59,644 bases of DNA from Reichenbachiella versicolor. Its GTDB lineage: Bacteria > Bacteroidota > Bacteroidia > Cytophagales > Cyclobacteriaceae. Under the pieces are notes generated by a model that was given only the letters and a program-made list of their open reading frames with translations, ran no database searches and was not told the origin of the DNA. This document shows, piece after piece, positions 1 through 8,369 of the stretch (its first letter is position 1; every line of letters starts with the position of its first letter). The position numbers were made by a program, and so were the translations under genes. The DNA is taken from assembly GCF_003171675.1 (NCBI RefSeq), contig NZ_QFZQ01000014.1, positions 1-59,644 of the forward strand. The letters are read 5' to 3'.

Positions 1-117
1 GCTAAGCACCCACAGTTGTTGCCGTAGAGCACGTAGAAAAAATTTTTCTCTAATAGAAAACAGCTTAGATCATCAGTTATTTAGGTAATCTATGCATTGG
101 TATGAAGAGACTTTCAG

Positions 118-148
118 AAAAAAAAAGGGTTCCTAAACCGAAACCCTT
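118..148 (-). terminator. Intrinsic terminator downstream of glnA
   Basis: Read on the minus strand, a 7-bp perfect stem (AAGGGTT/AACCCTT, plus positions 125-131 and 142-148) with a 10-nt loop is followed by about nine T residues. It lies just past the glutamine synthetase stop codon and has the classic form of a Rho-independent terminator. Positions 1-117 hold no gene that I can support. Confidence 0.8.
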
Positions 149-171
149 AATTTTTTCAATTGAAACTAAGA

Positions 172-1185
172 TCAACCTGTAACAGTTTTAACTGTTTTGA
201 TAATTCTAGCAGCAACTTTATATGGATCTGCATTAGAAGCAGGTCTTCTATCTTCTAGATATCCTGACCACCCATGAGTCACTGTATAAACAGGTATACG
301 AATAGAAGCTCCTCTGTCAGAAGGACCATAAGAGAAGTCAGTAATGGCTGCTGTTTCGTGCTTTCCTGTCAACCTTTGATCGTTGTCAGCACCATATACG
401 GCAATATGCTCATCTACTACACCTCTAAAAGCTTCACATACTTTCTCTATTTTCTCCTTAGAACCTGCAGTTCTTAGATACTCATTTGAGAAGTTAGCGT
501 GCATACCAGATCCATTCCAGTCAGTATCACCTAATGGCTTTGGATGGTACTCGATATATAATCCGTATTTTTCAGAAAGTCTTTCCATCAGGTATCTACC
601 AATCCAGATTTCATCTCCAGCTTGCTTAGCACCTTTAGCAAATACTTGCCACTCCCACTGACCAGCAGCTACTTCACCGTTAGTTCCTTCTACATTAAGA
701 CCTGCATCTAGACACAAATCAAGGTGCTCATCTTTGAAGTCTCTACCGAATACATTTTGTCCACCTACACCACAGTAGTATGGTCCTTGTGGAGCAGGGA
801 ATCCATTTACTGGGAACCCAAGAGGCAATTTAGTTTCAGTATCCATCAAGAAGTACTCTTGCTCGAAACCGAACCAGAAATCATTATCATCATCCTCTAT
901 AGTAGCTCTACCGTTAGTTTCATGAGGAGTCCCATCAGCGTTAAGAACTTCTGTCATTACTAAGTATCCGTTTGCAATAGCAGGATCTGGAACAATAAAA
1001 ACAGGCTTCAATAGACAGTCAGAAGAACCACCTTCAGCTTGCTCAGTAGATGATCCATCGAAAGACCACTCTGGACAATCTTCTAGCTTACCACTGAAAT
1101 CAGAAACGATTTTAGTCTTGCTTCTCAAGCTCTGAGTTGGTGCATAACCATCCAACCAGATGTACTCTAATTTAGATTTTGCCAT
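172..1185 (-). CDS. glnA: Glutamine synthetase, short GSII-type (beta-grasp)
   Basis: Glutamine synthetase makes glutamine from glutamate, ammonia and ATP in the cytoplasm. The 337-residue length fits the short eukaryote-like GSII class rather than GSI (about 470) or GSIII (about 700). Visible motifs are WSFDGSST followed by a glycine/serine-rich loop near the N-terminus, the metal-binding GFEQEYF, NGEVAAGQWEWQ, the ammonium/glutamate-site block GSGMHANFSN, and KHETAAITDFSYGPSDRGASIRIP near the C-terminus. The ATG gives the expected MAKSKLEYIWLDG start. It is a single-gene unit with its own terminator and a 274-bp gap upstream. The porin and ammonium transporter genes next to it on the same strand point to a nitrogen assimilation cluster. 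No PII gene adjoins it. Confidence 0.95.
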   Translation of the reverse strand: MAKSKLEYIWLDGYAPTQSLRSKTKIVSDFSGKLEDCPEWSFDGSSTEQAEGGSSDCLLKPVFIVPDPAIANGYLVMTEVLNADGTPHETNGRATIEDDDNDFWFGFEQEYFLMDTETKLPLGFPVNGFPAPQGPYYCGVGGQNVFGRDFKDEHLDLCLDAGLNVEGTNGEVAAGQWEWQVFAKGAKQAGDEIWIGRYLMERLSEKYGLYIEYHPKPLGDTDWNGSGMHANFSNEYLRTAGSKEKIEKVCEAFRGVVDEHIAVYGADNDQRLTGKHETAAITDFSYGPSDRGASIRIPVYTVTHGWSGYLEDRRPASNADPYKVAARIIKTVKTVTG

Positions 1186-1387
1186 TTTTAATAAAGTATT
1201 TAGAAATATTTCAAAAAATTTTAAAAAGTCATTATCAATCTACCTCATAGGTAGAATATTGGTTATGAGTTGGTATGTAGAAATAATTGATTGAGATTAA
1301 TTAAAATACTTATTGCTTGCTGTAAATATTTCCGTGCGGCACTACCTGTTCTCTAAGTATCGATGAGACGCAATATACAAAAAAGAA

Positions 1388-1421
1388 AATTTGGGGTTAC
1401 CCTATGGCCAACCCCAAATTT
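1388..1421 (-). terminator. Intrinsic terminator of the amt-porin unit
   Basis: An inverted repeat with arms containing AAATTTGGGGTT and AACCCCAAATTT lies just downstream of the porin stop codon. On the minus strand it is followed by TTCTTTT. It separates the porin gene from glnA, so glnA probably has its own promoter in the 1186-1387 gap. I see no clear promoter or riboswitch in that gap. Confidence 0.75.
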
Positions 1422-1459
1422 TCAATATTGCTTAAACACTTATGAAATGTTTAAATCTC

Positions 1460-2590
1460 TTAGAAAGCGTAAACTGCTGCAAGAGTGAATGAAGAAAGAC
1501 TCTCTGTTGGCATTCCATCACCATCGATATAATCTTTCTCTGAGTTTGTGTCAAAACGAACTTCAGGAATGATAGTAAGGTCACCTACTTTATATGGAGC
1601 AGATACTGTAATATCAAGCGCAGATCCTTTACCATCCTCATCTTCACCTACAATTCCGATGTAACCTGATGTTCCGAAATACTCAATTCTAGTACCTAAA
1701 GAGAACGCATCAGAAAGAGCATATTGTAAATAACCCGCTACACCATAGAAAGAAGGGTTATCATCAGCACCTTCCACAGAAGTAGTATTGTAAGTAGTGT
1801 TTAGGCCAAAATAGAACGCATCAGTAAGATCCCATCCAGCTGTTAAATCAACTTGGAATGTTGCATCTACATTATCAGCAGATCCAGTTTGATCTCCATA
1901 TAACAAGTTTAAATAAACTCCTCCTACTCCTAACTGAGCTCCAACAGTATAAGTATCTACTGGATTGTACTCAGTCATGTCAGTAGGGTTAAAAACACCT
2001 ATCATTGCACTTACATCGTCACTAATAGCGTAATCCAGTTTTAACCCAGAATGAGAAAATGGACCGTAAGAGAACATATAAGAAGTAGAATAATTAAAGT
2101 TAGCTGCTGGAGAAATAACTTCATAACCTAAGAAAGTATTAAAGTTACCTATAGTCAAGGTTGCAGCGTCAGAAACATTCCAATATGCATACAATTGATT
2201 AACAATTGTTGAGTTTCCACTGATTAGTACATCTTCATACTCTGTTGGTTCACCAGTAGCAGGATCAAAAGCAACAGGGATTGATAGACCTTGCTGAGAA
2301 CCAAAAACAGCATCAGCACCTCTTGGTCCGAAAACAAGATCAGCAACAAATCCAGATTTTTCACCTTCTAGCCCTAAAACAACATTAGCCATACCTAGAG
2401 AGAACCCATTTCCATTAGCGAAAGAAGTTCCTGGTGCTTGCTCAGGACCATTATTAGTTGGAGAAAAGTTTGATCTAAAATATGCATCAACGCTACCAGA
2501 GATAGTAAGCTCAGGGCCGTCTTGAGCAGTTGCAGCGAAACTAGAAGCTACTAGAGCCGCGCCTGCAAATAGTTTAGTAAATAATTTCAT
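1460..2590 (-). CDS. Outer-membrane beta-barrel porin-like protein
   Basis: This is a 376-residue exported protein. Residues 1-22 form a signal peptide (charged MKLFTK, hydrophobic core, AATAQ cleavage site). The rest is made of alternating amphipathic strands rich in Y, N, T and G, and the chain ends on a terminal aromatic (AAVYAF), as outer-membrane barrels do. It resembles the porin/BBP2-type barrels of Bacteroidota, but I cannot assign the exact family. It lies 94 bp downstream of amt on the same strand, and the terminator after it suggests amt-porin co-transcription. My inference is that the barrel lets small nitrogen compounds cross the outer membrane, supplying Amt. The substrate cannot be read from the sequence. 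Confidence 0.75.
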   Translation of the reverse strand: MKLFTKLFAGAALVASSFAATAQDGPELTISGSVDAYFRSNFSPTNNGPEQAPGTSFANGNGFSLGMANVVLGLEGEKSGFVADLVFGPRGADAVFGSQQGLSIPVAFDPATGEPTEYEDVLISGNSTIVNQLYAYWNVSDAATLTIGNFNTFLGYEVISPAANFNYSTSYMFSYGPFSHSGLKLDYAISDDVSAMIGVFNPTDMTEYNPVDTYTVGAQLGVGGVYLNLLYGDQTGSADNVDATFQVDLTAGWDLTDAFYFGLNTTYNTTSVEGADDNPSFYGVAGYLQYALSDAFSLGTRIEYFGTSGYIGIVGEDEDGKGSALDITVSAPYKVGDLTIIPEVRFDTNSEKDYIDGDGMPTESLSSFTLAAVYAF

Positions 2591-2684
2591 TCGTAAAAAA
2601 ATGTTTAGAGTTTATAATGTTTATCAAACCTGCTTAGCGAATGTTAAAACATGCACTAAGCAGGAGTTATATATTATATTTTAA

Positions 2685-3959
2685 TTAATCGTCGTAAACG
2701 ATAGTGTATCCTCTGATACCGTGCTCATGTGAGTCAAGACCTTCAGTTTCATGCTGCTCTGATACTCTTACACCTAAGGTAGACTTCAAGATGAAGAATA
2801 AAATGAAAGCAATTGGGAATGCAACCGCTCCGTAAGCCAATACTCCGATTAACTGAGTCATGAATGAGAACTCACCAATACCAAAGATTCCTACAGCAAG
2901 TGTACCCCAGATACCACAGCTCAAGTGAACTGAAACAGCACCTACAACATCATCAAGCTTGAACTTATCAAGTGTAATAGCTGAGAATACTACGATCACA
3001 CCTGCTACTGCACCTATAATAAGAGAAGCATTGATAGAAACAACATCAGCACCAGCAGTGATACCAACTAGACCTGCTAAAATTCCATTCAATACCATAC
3101 CAAGATCTAGTCTCTTGAATACGAAATATGCAGTGAAGAATCCAAAAAGACCACCAGTACATGCTGCTAGAGAAGTAGTAACTAATACATAAGAAGTCAA
3201 ATCTGGATCAGCAGAAAGAACAGACCCACCGTTGAATCCAAACCATCCTAACCAAAGAAGGAATACACCTATAACTGCTAGAGGTACTGAAGCACCTGGC
3301 TTATCAATAACTTTTCCATCAACATATTTTCCAAGACGTGGCCCGATTACAATGATACCAGCCAATGCACCCCATCCACCTACAGAGTGAACTAAAGTAG
3401 AACCTGCGAAATCGTAGAAGCCCATGCCGTCTAACCATCCGCCACCCCATTTCCATGAACCTAACCATGGGTAAACGAAGCCAACATACAATACAGTAAA
3501 GATCATGTATGCAGAAACTTTTACACGCTCAGCTATCGCACCAGATACGATAGTAGCCGCTGTTGCTGCGAACATACCTTGGAACAAGAAATCAGTCCAG
3601 TAAGTATATCCTCCACCTGCGTAATCAATTGATGCACCGTCACCAGCGCCAATTCCAAAACCAGCAAATCCGAAAATGCCGTTGAAATCACCTGGGTACA
3701 TCAGGTTAAAACCACATAGGCAGTATGTCAAAATACCTATGATAGGAGTAATAGTGTTTTTGAATAGGATGTTTACAGTGTTTTTAGACTGTCCAAACCC
3801 TGCTTCAACACCTGCGAATCCAAGGTGCATGATGAATACCAACCCAGTGGCTAACATCATCCAGACGTTATTCGCTGTGAAAAGAGCTACTGCTCCTTCT
3901 GAGGCTTCTTGAGCTACCTCAGCGCTGACTGTCATTGCGTTCGTCAACAAGTTTGTCAT
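2685..3959 (-). CDS. amt: Ammonium transporter, Amt family
   Basis: Amt proteins are trimeric inner-membrane channels that take up ammonium. The 424-residue protein has about eleven hydrophobic segments. The two pore histidines are visible at H191 (STLVHSVGGWGAL) and H345 (SVHLSCGIWGTLAVG). The N-terminal stretch before the first helix (residues 1-28, MTNLLTNAMTVSAEVAQEAS) may be an unusual leader or a short periplasmic segment. The gene leads a probable two-gene unit with the porin at 1460-2590, and glnA lies further downstream. Usually amt is next to glnK (PII), but no PII gene is seen here. The unusually long upstream region (3960-4500) is a likely place for regulation. Confidence 0.95.
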   Translation of the reverse strand: MTNLLTNAMTVSAEVAQEASEGAVALFTANNVWMMLATGLVFIMHLGFAGVEAGFGQSKNTVNILFKNTITPIIGILTYCLCGFNLMYPGDFNGIFGFAGFGIGAGDGASIDYAGGGYTYWTDFLFQGMFAATAATIVSGAIAERVKVSAYMIFTVLYVGFVYPWLGSWKWGGGWLDGMGFYDFAGSTLVHSVGGWGALAGIIVIGPRLGKYVDGKVIDKPGASVPLAVIGVFLLWLGWFGFNGGSVLSADPDLTSYVLVTTSLAACTGGLFGFFTAYFVFKRLDLGMVLNGILAGLVGITAGADVVSINASLIIGAVAGVIVVFSAITLDKFKLDDVVGAVSVHLSCGIWGTLAVGIFGIGEFSFMTQLIGVLAYGAVAFPIAFILFFILKSTLGVRVSEQHETEGLDSHEHGIRGYTIVYDD

Positions 3960-4500
3960 AGCAATAATTTTTAGTTAAAAATATGTTTATAGAATATTCA
4001 GTATATGAACCACCACGACTTGGTGATTTTTCTAATAATGACTGATTCAAAGGGTAATTTTTCTCACTTGCGACAAAAGCGATCCAGAGAGGTTTAAAAT
4101 TTTGCCAGCTTCAAAGAAAACTTTGCAAAAAAGATCAATTCAGGTGCGTTTTTAATCGTAAGGAGTTGCAATAGTAACCATTGCCCGTAGAACTACTTAG
4201 AATTTTAACCAAAAAATGGTTTTTTGGCTCAATTATTAGAATAATCTCGAAAAATCGCTGACTGTATTATGAGATTCATAATTGACGTAGCTCGAAAAGA
4301 TAAATTTTGAAAATTTTTCAAAATAACAGCCATCAACCGAGTGTAAATTGTGTTTTTCTGAGGTTTTTTTGATAGATTTTAAAAATTTAGCATCTTTTTT
4401 TAGAAACCAACTTATAATTACCTGCGATATCGCAGGTAATTGAGCGTTACCAAATAAGTTTCGAGAAACTTTAAATATTTGAAACCTTACTTTACAAAAT
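3960..4500. other. 541-bp divergent intergenic region between amt and yraN with several inverted repeats
   Basis: I see no coding region here. The stretch is AT-rich and contains at least three inverted repeats: 4209-4227 (8-bp arms, CCAAAAAA/TTTTTTGG, 3-nt loop), 4266-4282 (7-bp arms, ATTATGA/TCATAAT, 3-nt loop) and the 26-bp perfect palindrome at 4416-4441. The region must hold the promoters of both amt and yraN, but I cannot identify a clear -33/-7 pair for either. Its length and dyad content suggest regulation of the ammonium transporter. Confidence 0.6.
4416..4441. promoter_or_regulatory. Perfect 26-bp palindrome, candidate operator
   Basis: The 13 bases AATTACCTGCGAT are followed immediately by their exact reverse complement, with no spacer. 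With no loop and no T-tract it is a poor terminator and looks more like a binding site for a dimeric regulator. It lies about 60 bp upstream of yraN and about 455 bp upstream of amt. No regulator gene is adjacent. Confidence 0.5.
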
Positions 4501-4845
4501 ATGATTAGCTCACAAAGTATCGGCAGAGAAGGAGAATCTATCGCACTCTCACATCTTTATAAAAACGGATACTCTTTAGTTTCACAAAACTATCGACATA
4601 AACATGCTGAAATTGATTTGATAGTATCCAAAGGAAAGCTACTTGTATTCGTAGAAGTAAAGTTTAGAAAAGGTGATAAGTACGGATATCCTGAAGAGTT
4701 TGTATCGAAGAATCAAAAGAAAATGATATTGCAAGCTGCTGAAAACTACATATTCACTAATAAATGGGAAGGATTAGTACGTTTTGATATTATTTCTATC
4801 AGCGTAGAGTCTGGACTAGTACATTTTGAAGATGCTTTCTACTAA
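4501..4845 (+). CDS. YraN family (UPF0102) endonuclease-like protein
   Basis: This 114-residue protein matches the UPF0102/YraN family, a small restriction-endonuclease-like fold. Visible are GREGESIALSHLYKNGY at the N-terminus and a PD-(D/E)XK-like core with EIDLIV followed by VEVKFR (about residues 37-57). Length and motif order match the family. Its cellular role is not established; nuclease activity or a DNA recombination role is inferred from the fold. It is a single plus-strand gene, convergent with the acyl-CoA ligase 79 bp away. Confidence 0.85.
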   Translation: MISSQSIGREGESIALSHLYKNGYSLVSQNYRHKHAEIDLIVSKGKLLVFVEVKFRKGDKYGYPEEFVSKNQKKMILQAAENYIFTNKWEGLVRFDIISISVESGLVHFEDAFY

Positions 4846-4924
4846 GACCTTATATTAAAAATCTTTTATTCATTAGGTTTTAATGAAGTAATTGAGTGTT
4901 CAGTCACATACGATTCTAGTGAAT

Positions 4925-6697
4925 TTATTGAGCCAAATCGTATATACTTTTTATTAACTCCTTGAATTTTTCCTTTATAATCCTCCTTTTTAGTTTCAGA
5001 GTCGGTGTAAGTTCCCCAGTATCTATCCCCCATGACTTATCTATTAACTCAAACTTTTTGATTTGTTCCCACTGTCCAAATTCTTTATTAAACCTTCTTA
5101 CTTCTATCTGATAGAGATCTTGAATTCTAGGGTTTTTAACCAATTCTTCAATATTCTTAGAATCAACCTTGTTTTCATCACACCACTCTTCTAATATTTC
5201 AAAATTCGGTACAATAAGAGCAGACGGAAACTTTTGACCCTCTCCCAAAACCATGATTTGTTCTATAAATTCTGACTCTTTGAACTTATTTTCCATCATC
5301 TGAGGGGCTATATATTTCCCTCCAGATGTTTTGAACATCTCTTTCTTTCTATCAGTAATTCGAACAAAACCATCCTCCATTATTCCAATATCCCCTGTAT
5401 GAAACCAACCATCTTGTAAGACTTCTTTTGTCAATTCATCATTTTTATAATAGCCTTTCATGACGTTTGGTCCTTTGCAAAGAATTTCTCCATCATCTGC
5501 AATCTTTACTTCTACTTCAGGGATTGGTTTTCCTACACATCCAATACGGATGTCATCTGGGTGGTTTAAAGTGATAGCTGGAGAAGTCTCTGTCAATCCA
5601 TAACCTTCAAATATTTTAATGCCTGCTGCCCAAAATATTCTTGCCAGTCTGGGCTGTAAAGCTGCAGCTCCTGAGGGAATCAATTGAATATTTCCTCCCA
5701 AAGCTTCTTGCCATTTAGAAAAGATCAGTTTACGAGCAATCTTAAGCTGGACATTGTACCACCAACCTAAATTTATATTTGGATCATATCGATGCCCCAG
5801 TCTAAGAGCCCAGAAGAACAGCTTTCTTTTAATTCCCTTTAATTCATGACCTTTAGCTACGATCTTATCGTATACTTTTTCTAATAAACGGGGCACACAT
5901 GTAAACATTTGAGGTTTAATTTCACGAAGATTGTCTCCTATCGTTTCCATACTCTCTGCATAATAAACACTTACCCCTTTCTGAAAATAGAAATAACCTG
6001 TGACTCTTTCGAAAATATGGCACATCGGCAAGAAGCTTAAAGCTCTATCCTTACCATCAATAAGCATATGGCCTGCTAAGGTAATGAGCGCATTGACATT
6101 AGTAGTTAGGTTGGAATGAGTAAGCATTACTCCTTTTGGAAACCCTGTGGTACCACTAGTATATATTATTGTCAATAAATCATCAGGCCTAATTATATCC
6201 TTATAATCCTCAACTATTTCTAGGTCTGATGTGGCATCTAATTCAGCAACCTCCCTCCAGTGAGCAATGCCGTCTAACTTATCAAAAGAATAAATTAAAT
6301 CGACTGGTATTTCTATTGTTGACTCAAGAACTTTCTCAATCAAATCTCGAGTGCCTGCAAAAATAGCTTTTACTCTTGCATGCTCGAAGATGTACTTATA
6401 ATCTTTTACATTAATAGTTGGATAAAGAGGTACGGTGACTATTCCTAACTGCTGACAAGCCAAATCCACAAAGTTCCATTCAGGACGATTATCTGAAATA
6501 AGTGCAACTTTATCTCCTGGTTTGAGCCCTAGTTTCAAAAAACCTAGGCTTAGTCTCTGAGATATATTTATAACCTCTTGCGTGGAATAACTTACCCATT
6601 CACCATTTACTTTGTGATTCAAGCATTCTTTTAAAGGAAAGCTGTGCAACTGATTATAAGCAAAATCAAATGTTCTTGTTGCTTTCATATCATTCAT
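4925..6697 (-). CDS. Long-chain fatty-acid--CoA ligase (AMP-forming)
   Basis: This enzyme activates fatty acids to acyl-CoA through an acyl-adenylate, using ATP and CoA. The 590-residue chain shows the adenylate-forming signatures in order: the P-loop YTSGTTGFPKGV (about residue 180), GYGLTETSPA in the middle, DGWFHTGDIG, and ITDRKKEMFKTSGGKYIAPQ with the conserved lysine region. The length and this C-terminal block place it in the long-chain (FadD/ACSL-like) group. The start is MNDMK; the internal methionine at residue 4 is an alternative. It is transcribed alone, convergent with yraN, with a 395-bp gap upstream. Confidence 0.92.
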   Translation of the reverse strand: MNDMKATRTFDFAYNQLHSFPLKECLNHKVNGEWVSYSTQEVINISQRLSLGFLKLGLKPGDKVALISDNRPEWNFVDLACQQLGIVTVPLYPTINVKDYKYIFEHARVKAIFAGTRDLIEKVLESTIEIPVDLIYSFDKLDGIAHWREVAELDATSDLEIVEDYKDIIRPDDLLTIIYTSGTTGFPKGVMLTHSNLTTNVNALITLAGHMLIDGKDRALSFLPMCHIFERVTGYFYFQKGVSVYYAESMETIGDNLREIKPQMFTCVPRLLEKVYDKIVAKGHELKGIKRKLFFWALRLGHRYDPNINLGWWYNVQLKIARKLIFSKWQEALGGNIQLIPSGAAALQPRLARIFWAAGIKIFEGYGLTETSPAITLNHPDDIRIGCVGKPIPEVEVKIADDGEILCKGPNVMKGYYKNDELTKEVLQDGWFHTGDIGIMEDGFVRITDRKKEMFKTSGGKYIAPQMMENKFKESEFIEQIMVLGEGQKFPSALIVPNFEILEEWCDENKVDSKNIEELVKNPRIQDLYQIEVRRFNKEFGQWEQIKKFELIDKSWGIDTGELTPTLKLKRRIIKEKFKELIKSIYDLAQ

Positions 6698-7092
6698 TAT
6701 TAACCTATATAAAAATACGGTTAATATATATGGTATGTTAAGCTACTGTTAAGATAATCAGTGGTCAGACTCATCGAATACCTCTTAATAGACTCTCTTA
6801 ATTAGTATAGAAACTGCTAAAAAGAACTTTTTTAACCAATCACTATGAGGTACAATTATGACCTTCTAACAATCTATTTGGTTTATTCAACCGCGAATTA
6901 TCGTCCGTTAATCGAAATCTCAACTCAAATTCGAAGTGATTTCTTGATTTTTACATCCAGAATTCAAATTATAAACTATTTAAATCACTTGACAGTTAGG
7001 TGTTTCACTAAGTAAATACATCCACGAATTAAGTATAATTCTGGTTTTATGACGAAGCTTTCAAGTTAGATTTAAAATCAAATTAACTAGAT
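6698..7092. other. 395-bp divergent intergenic region upstream of the T9SS cargo gene
   Basis: No open reading frame or RNA gene can be supported. The region separates the divergent acyl-CoA ligase and T9SS cargo genes and must carry both promoters. It contains one copy (6996-7011) of a 16-bp sequence repeated just after the T9SS gene, and a GTTAATCG element near 6910 that also occurs in the unexplained region around 17.4 kb. Confidence 0.5.
6996..7011 (+). repeat. 16-bp repeat, copy 1 (upstream of T9SS gene)
   Basis: The sequence TTAGGTGTTTCACTAA recurs identically at 8243-8258, so the two copies bracket the gene at 7093-8235. The unit is itself an imperfect dyad (TTAGGTG/CACTAA, with one bulged G). 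Confidence 0.7.
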
Positions 7093-8235
7093 ATGAGAAC
7101 TAACTTACCATATTTAATATTCGGCTTTTTATTTTTTGCTACGACTTTTTCGTATGCTCAAATATCTACTATTGTAGGTCTAACTGGAAATTGGGAAAAC
7201 GACTCTTCTTGGGACGGTGTGAATTCCCCTGGGACTACTAATATTACTTACAACAATGATATAACCATAAATGGATACATTACCAGTGGTTCTTTATCTT
7301 TTGCTTCAATTGGTACAAATACATTTGAACTATTAATAAAAGACACTTTAGTAGTCAATGGGTCTCTTTCTTTTGATGCTAATTCTATCAATCTGAAAGT
7401 TGATGGTTTACTAGTAGTTCTTGGTGATTTAGATGCTGGAAATAAGGTTGACTTGAGCAATAGTGGCAATATAGCCGTAACAGGAGATTTAACTCTCCCC
7501 AATAATGGCAACTCTGATTATACAGGATCAGGGTCTCTCTATGTAGACGGTACAATAAATGGGAGTGGGACAGCAGCTACTGCAGCTACTTCTGTACAAG
7601 AGCCTATTTCAAATCTGGATGGCACGGGTGATGATAGTGAACAAACATTATACGACTTCATTACTGACCCTATGGTAACTACATTACCTGTCGAACTTTA
7701 TAGTTTTAATGTGTTAAAAACCTCTAATGCTGTAAAAATTCAATGGAGTACAGTTTCAGAAACTGATAATGACTATTTTGAAGTTATGAGGTCTATAGAT
7801 GGTTATAATTTTAAAACTATTGCGACTATAGAAGGTGCTAAAAATTCAAATGAGCTATTGTCATATTCATACACTGATTATGAAGCTTTTGACGGAACAT
7901 TCTACTATAGATTAAAACAAACTGACTTGAGTGGGGATTTTGAAATTTTCGATATCAAAAAAATAACCTTAGGTGAAACAGTTGAAAATGTAAAGGCATT
8001 CCCTAATCCAGTTACAAATGGAGATCTAAACATAAAGGTGATAAACTCTAGTATTAAGGGTCAATTATTTGTTCAAATCTATGATACAAAAGGGTTTAAA
8101 GTTGAAGAAAGGTACTTTATGTCAAAAGAGCCTTTTCACTTAGAAACTTTACATTTTCCAAATCTGAAAGGGCTTCATATTATTAAAATTCAAGGCGATG
8201 GTTTGACGCACTCATCCGTCATAATATTTAAATAG
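7093..8235 (+). CDS. Exported protein with type IX secretion (type A) sorting domain
   Basis: This 380-residue protein has an N-terminal signal peptide (about residues 1-22, ending FSYAQ). The middle is low in charge and rich in N, G, S and T, with repeated short strands (about 40-160) suggesting a beta-helix or beta-rich surface domain; GNWENDSSWDGVNSPG near residue 35 is a motif common in Bacteroidota surface proteins. A fibronectin-like section follows (about 200-290, LPVELYSFNVLK onward). Residues about 298-380 form the C-terminal sorting domain (FPNPVTNGDLNIKV and LKGLHIIKI), which directs export and surface attachment by the gliding-linked T9SS. No catalytic domain is seen, so the function may be adhesion or matrix. 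It is a stand-alone gene, bracketed by 16-bp repeats. Confidence 0.85.
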   Translation: MRTNLPYLIFGFLFFATTFSYAQISTIVGLTGNWENDSSWDGVNSPGTTNITYNNDITINGYITSGSLSFASIGTNTFELLIKDTLVVNGSLSFDANSINLKVDGLLVVLGDLDAGNKVDLSNSGNIAVTGDLTLPNNGNSDYTGSGSLYVDGTINGSGTAATAATSVQEPISNLDGTGDDSEQTLYDFITDPMVTTLPVELYSFNVLKTSNAVKIQWSTVSETDNDYFEVMRSIDGYNFKTIATIEGAKNSNELLSYSYTDYEAFDGTFYYRLKQTDLSGDFEIFDIKKITLGETVENVKAFPNPVTNGDLNIKVINSSIKGQLFVQIYDTKGFKVEERYFMSKEPFHLETLHFPNLKGLHIIKIQGDGLTHSSVIIFK

Positions 8236-8242
8236 TCGCTAA

Positions 8243-8258
8243 TTAGGTGTTTCACTAA
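8243..8258 (+). repeat. 16-bp repeat, copy 2 (downstream of T9SS gene)
   Basis: This is an identical copy of TTAGGTGTTTCACTAA from 6996-7011, starting 8 bp after the T9SS gene stop codon. A degenerate inverted partner (CTTTAG at 8286-8291 and GTGAAA at 8296-8301) follows it. Confidence 0.7.
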
Positions 8259-8303
8259 AGCTAATAATCTTAAAGAAAATTGTCGCTTTAGATAAGTGAA
8301 ATA

Positions 8304-8357
8304 GCATTAACAAAAAAGGCTTTTTCTGTTACTAGAAAAAGCCTTTTTTGTTAATGC
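8304..8357. terminator. Bidirectional terminator with 24-bp perfect stem
   Basis: The arms at 8304-8327 and 8334-8357 are exact reverse complements, separated by a 6-nt loop (GTTACT). Runs of A and T inside the arms supply U-tracts in both directions. It sits between the convergent T9SS gene and psd, so it probably ends both transcripts. Confidence 0.85.
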
Positions 8358-8369
8358 CTGGGTACTAAA

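Noticed and set aside
1-117. Possible gene or RNA at the left edge
   Set aside because: Only an AT-rich AGAAAAAATTTTTCT dyad near position 36-52 is visible; there is no frame or RNA fold that I can support.
1186-1387. Glutamine riboswitch or glnA leader motif
   Set aside because: I could not find a conserved glnA-type riboswitch core; the stretch is AT-rich without clear structure.
4846-4924. Terminator between convergent yraN and the acyl-CoA ligase
   Set aside because: No stable hairpin with a T-run can be found; only short AT-rich matches.
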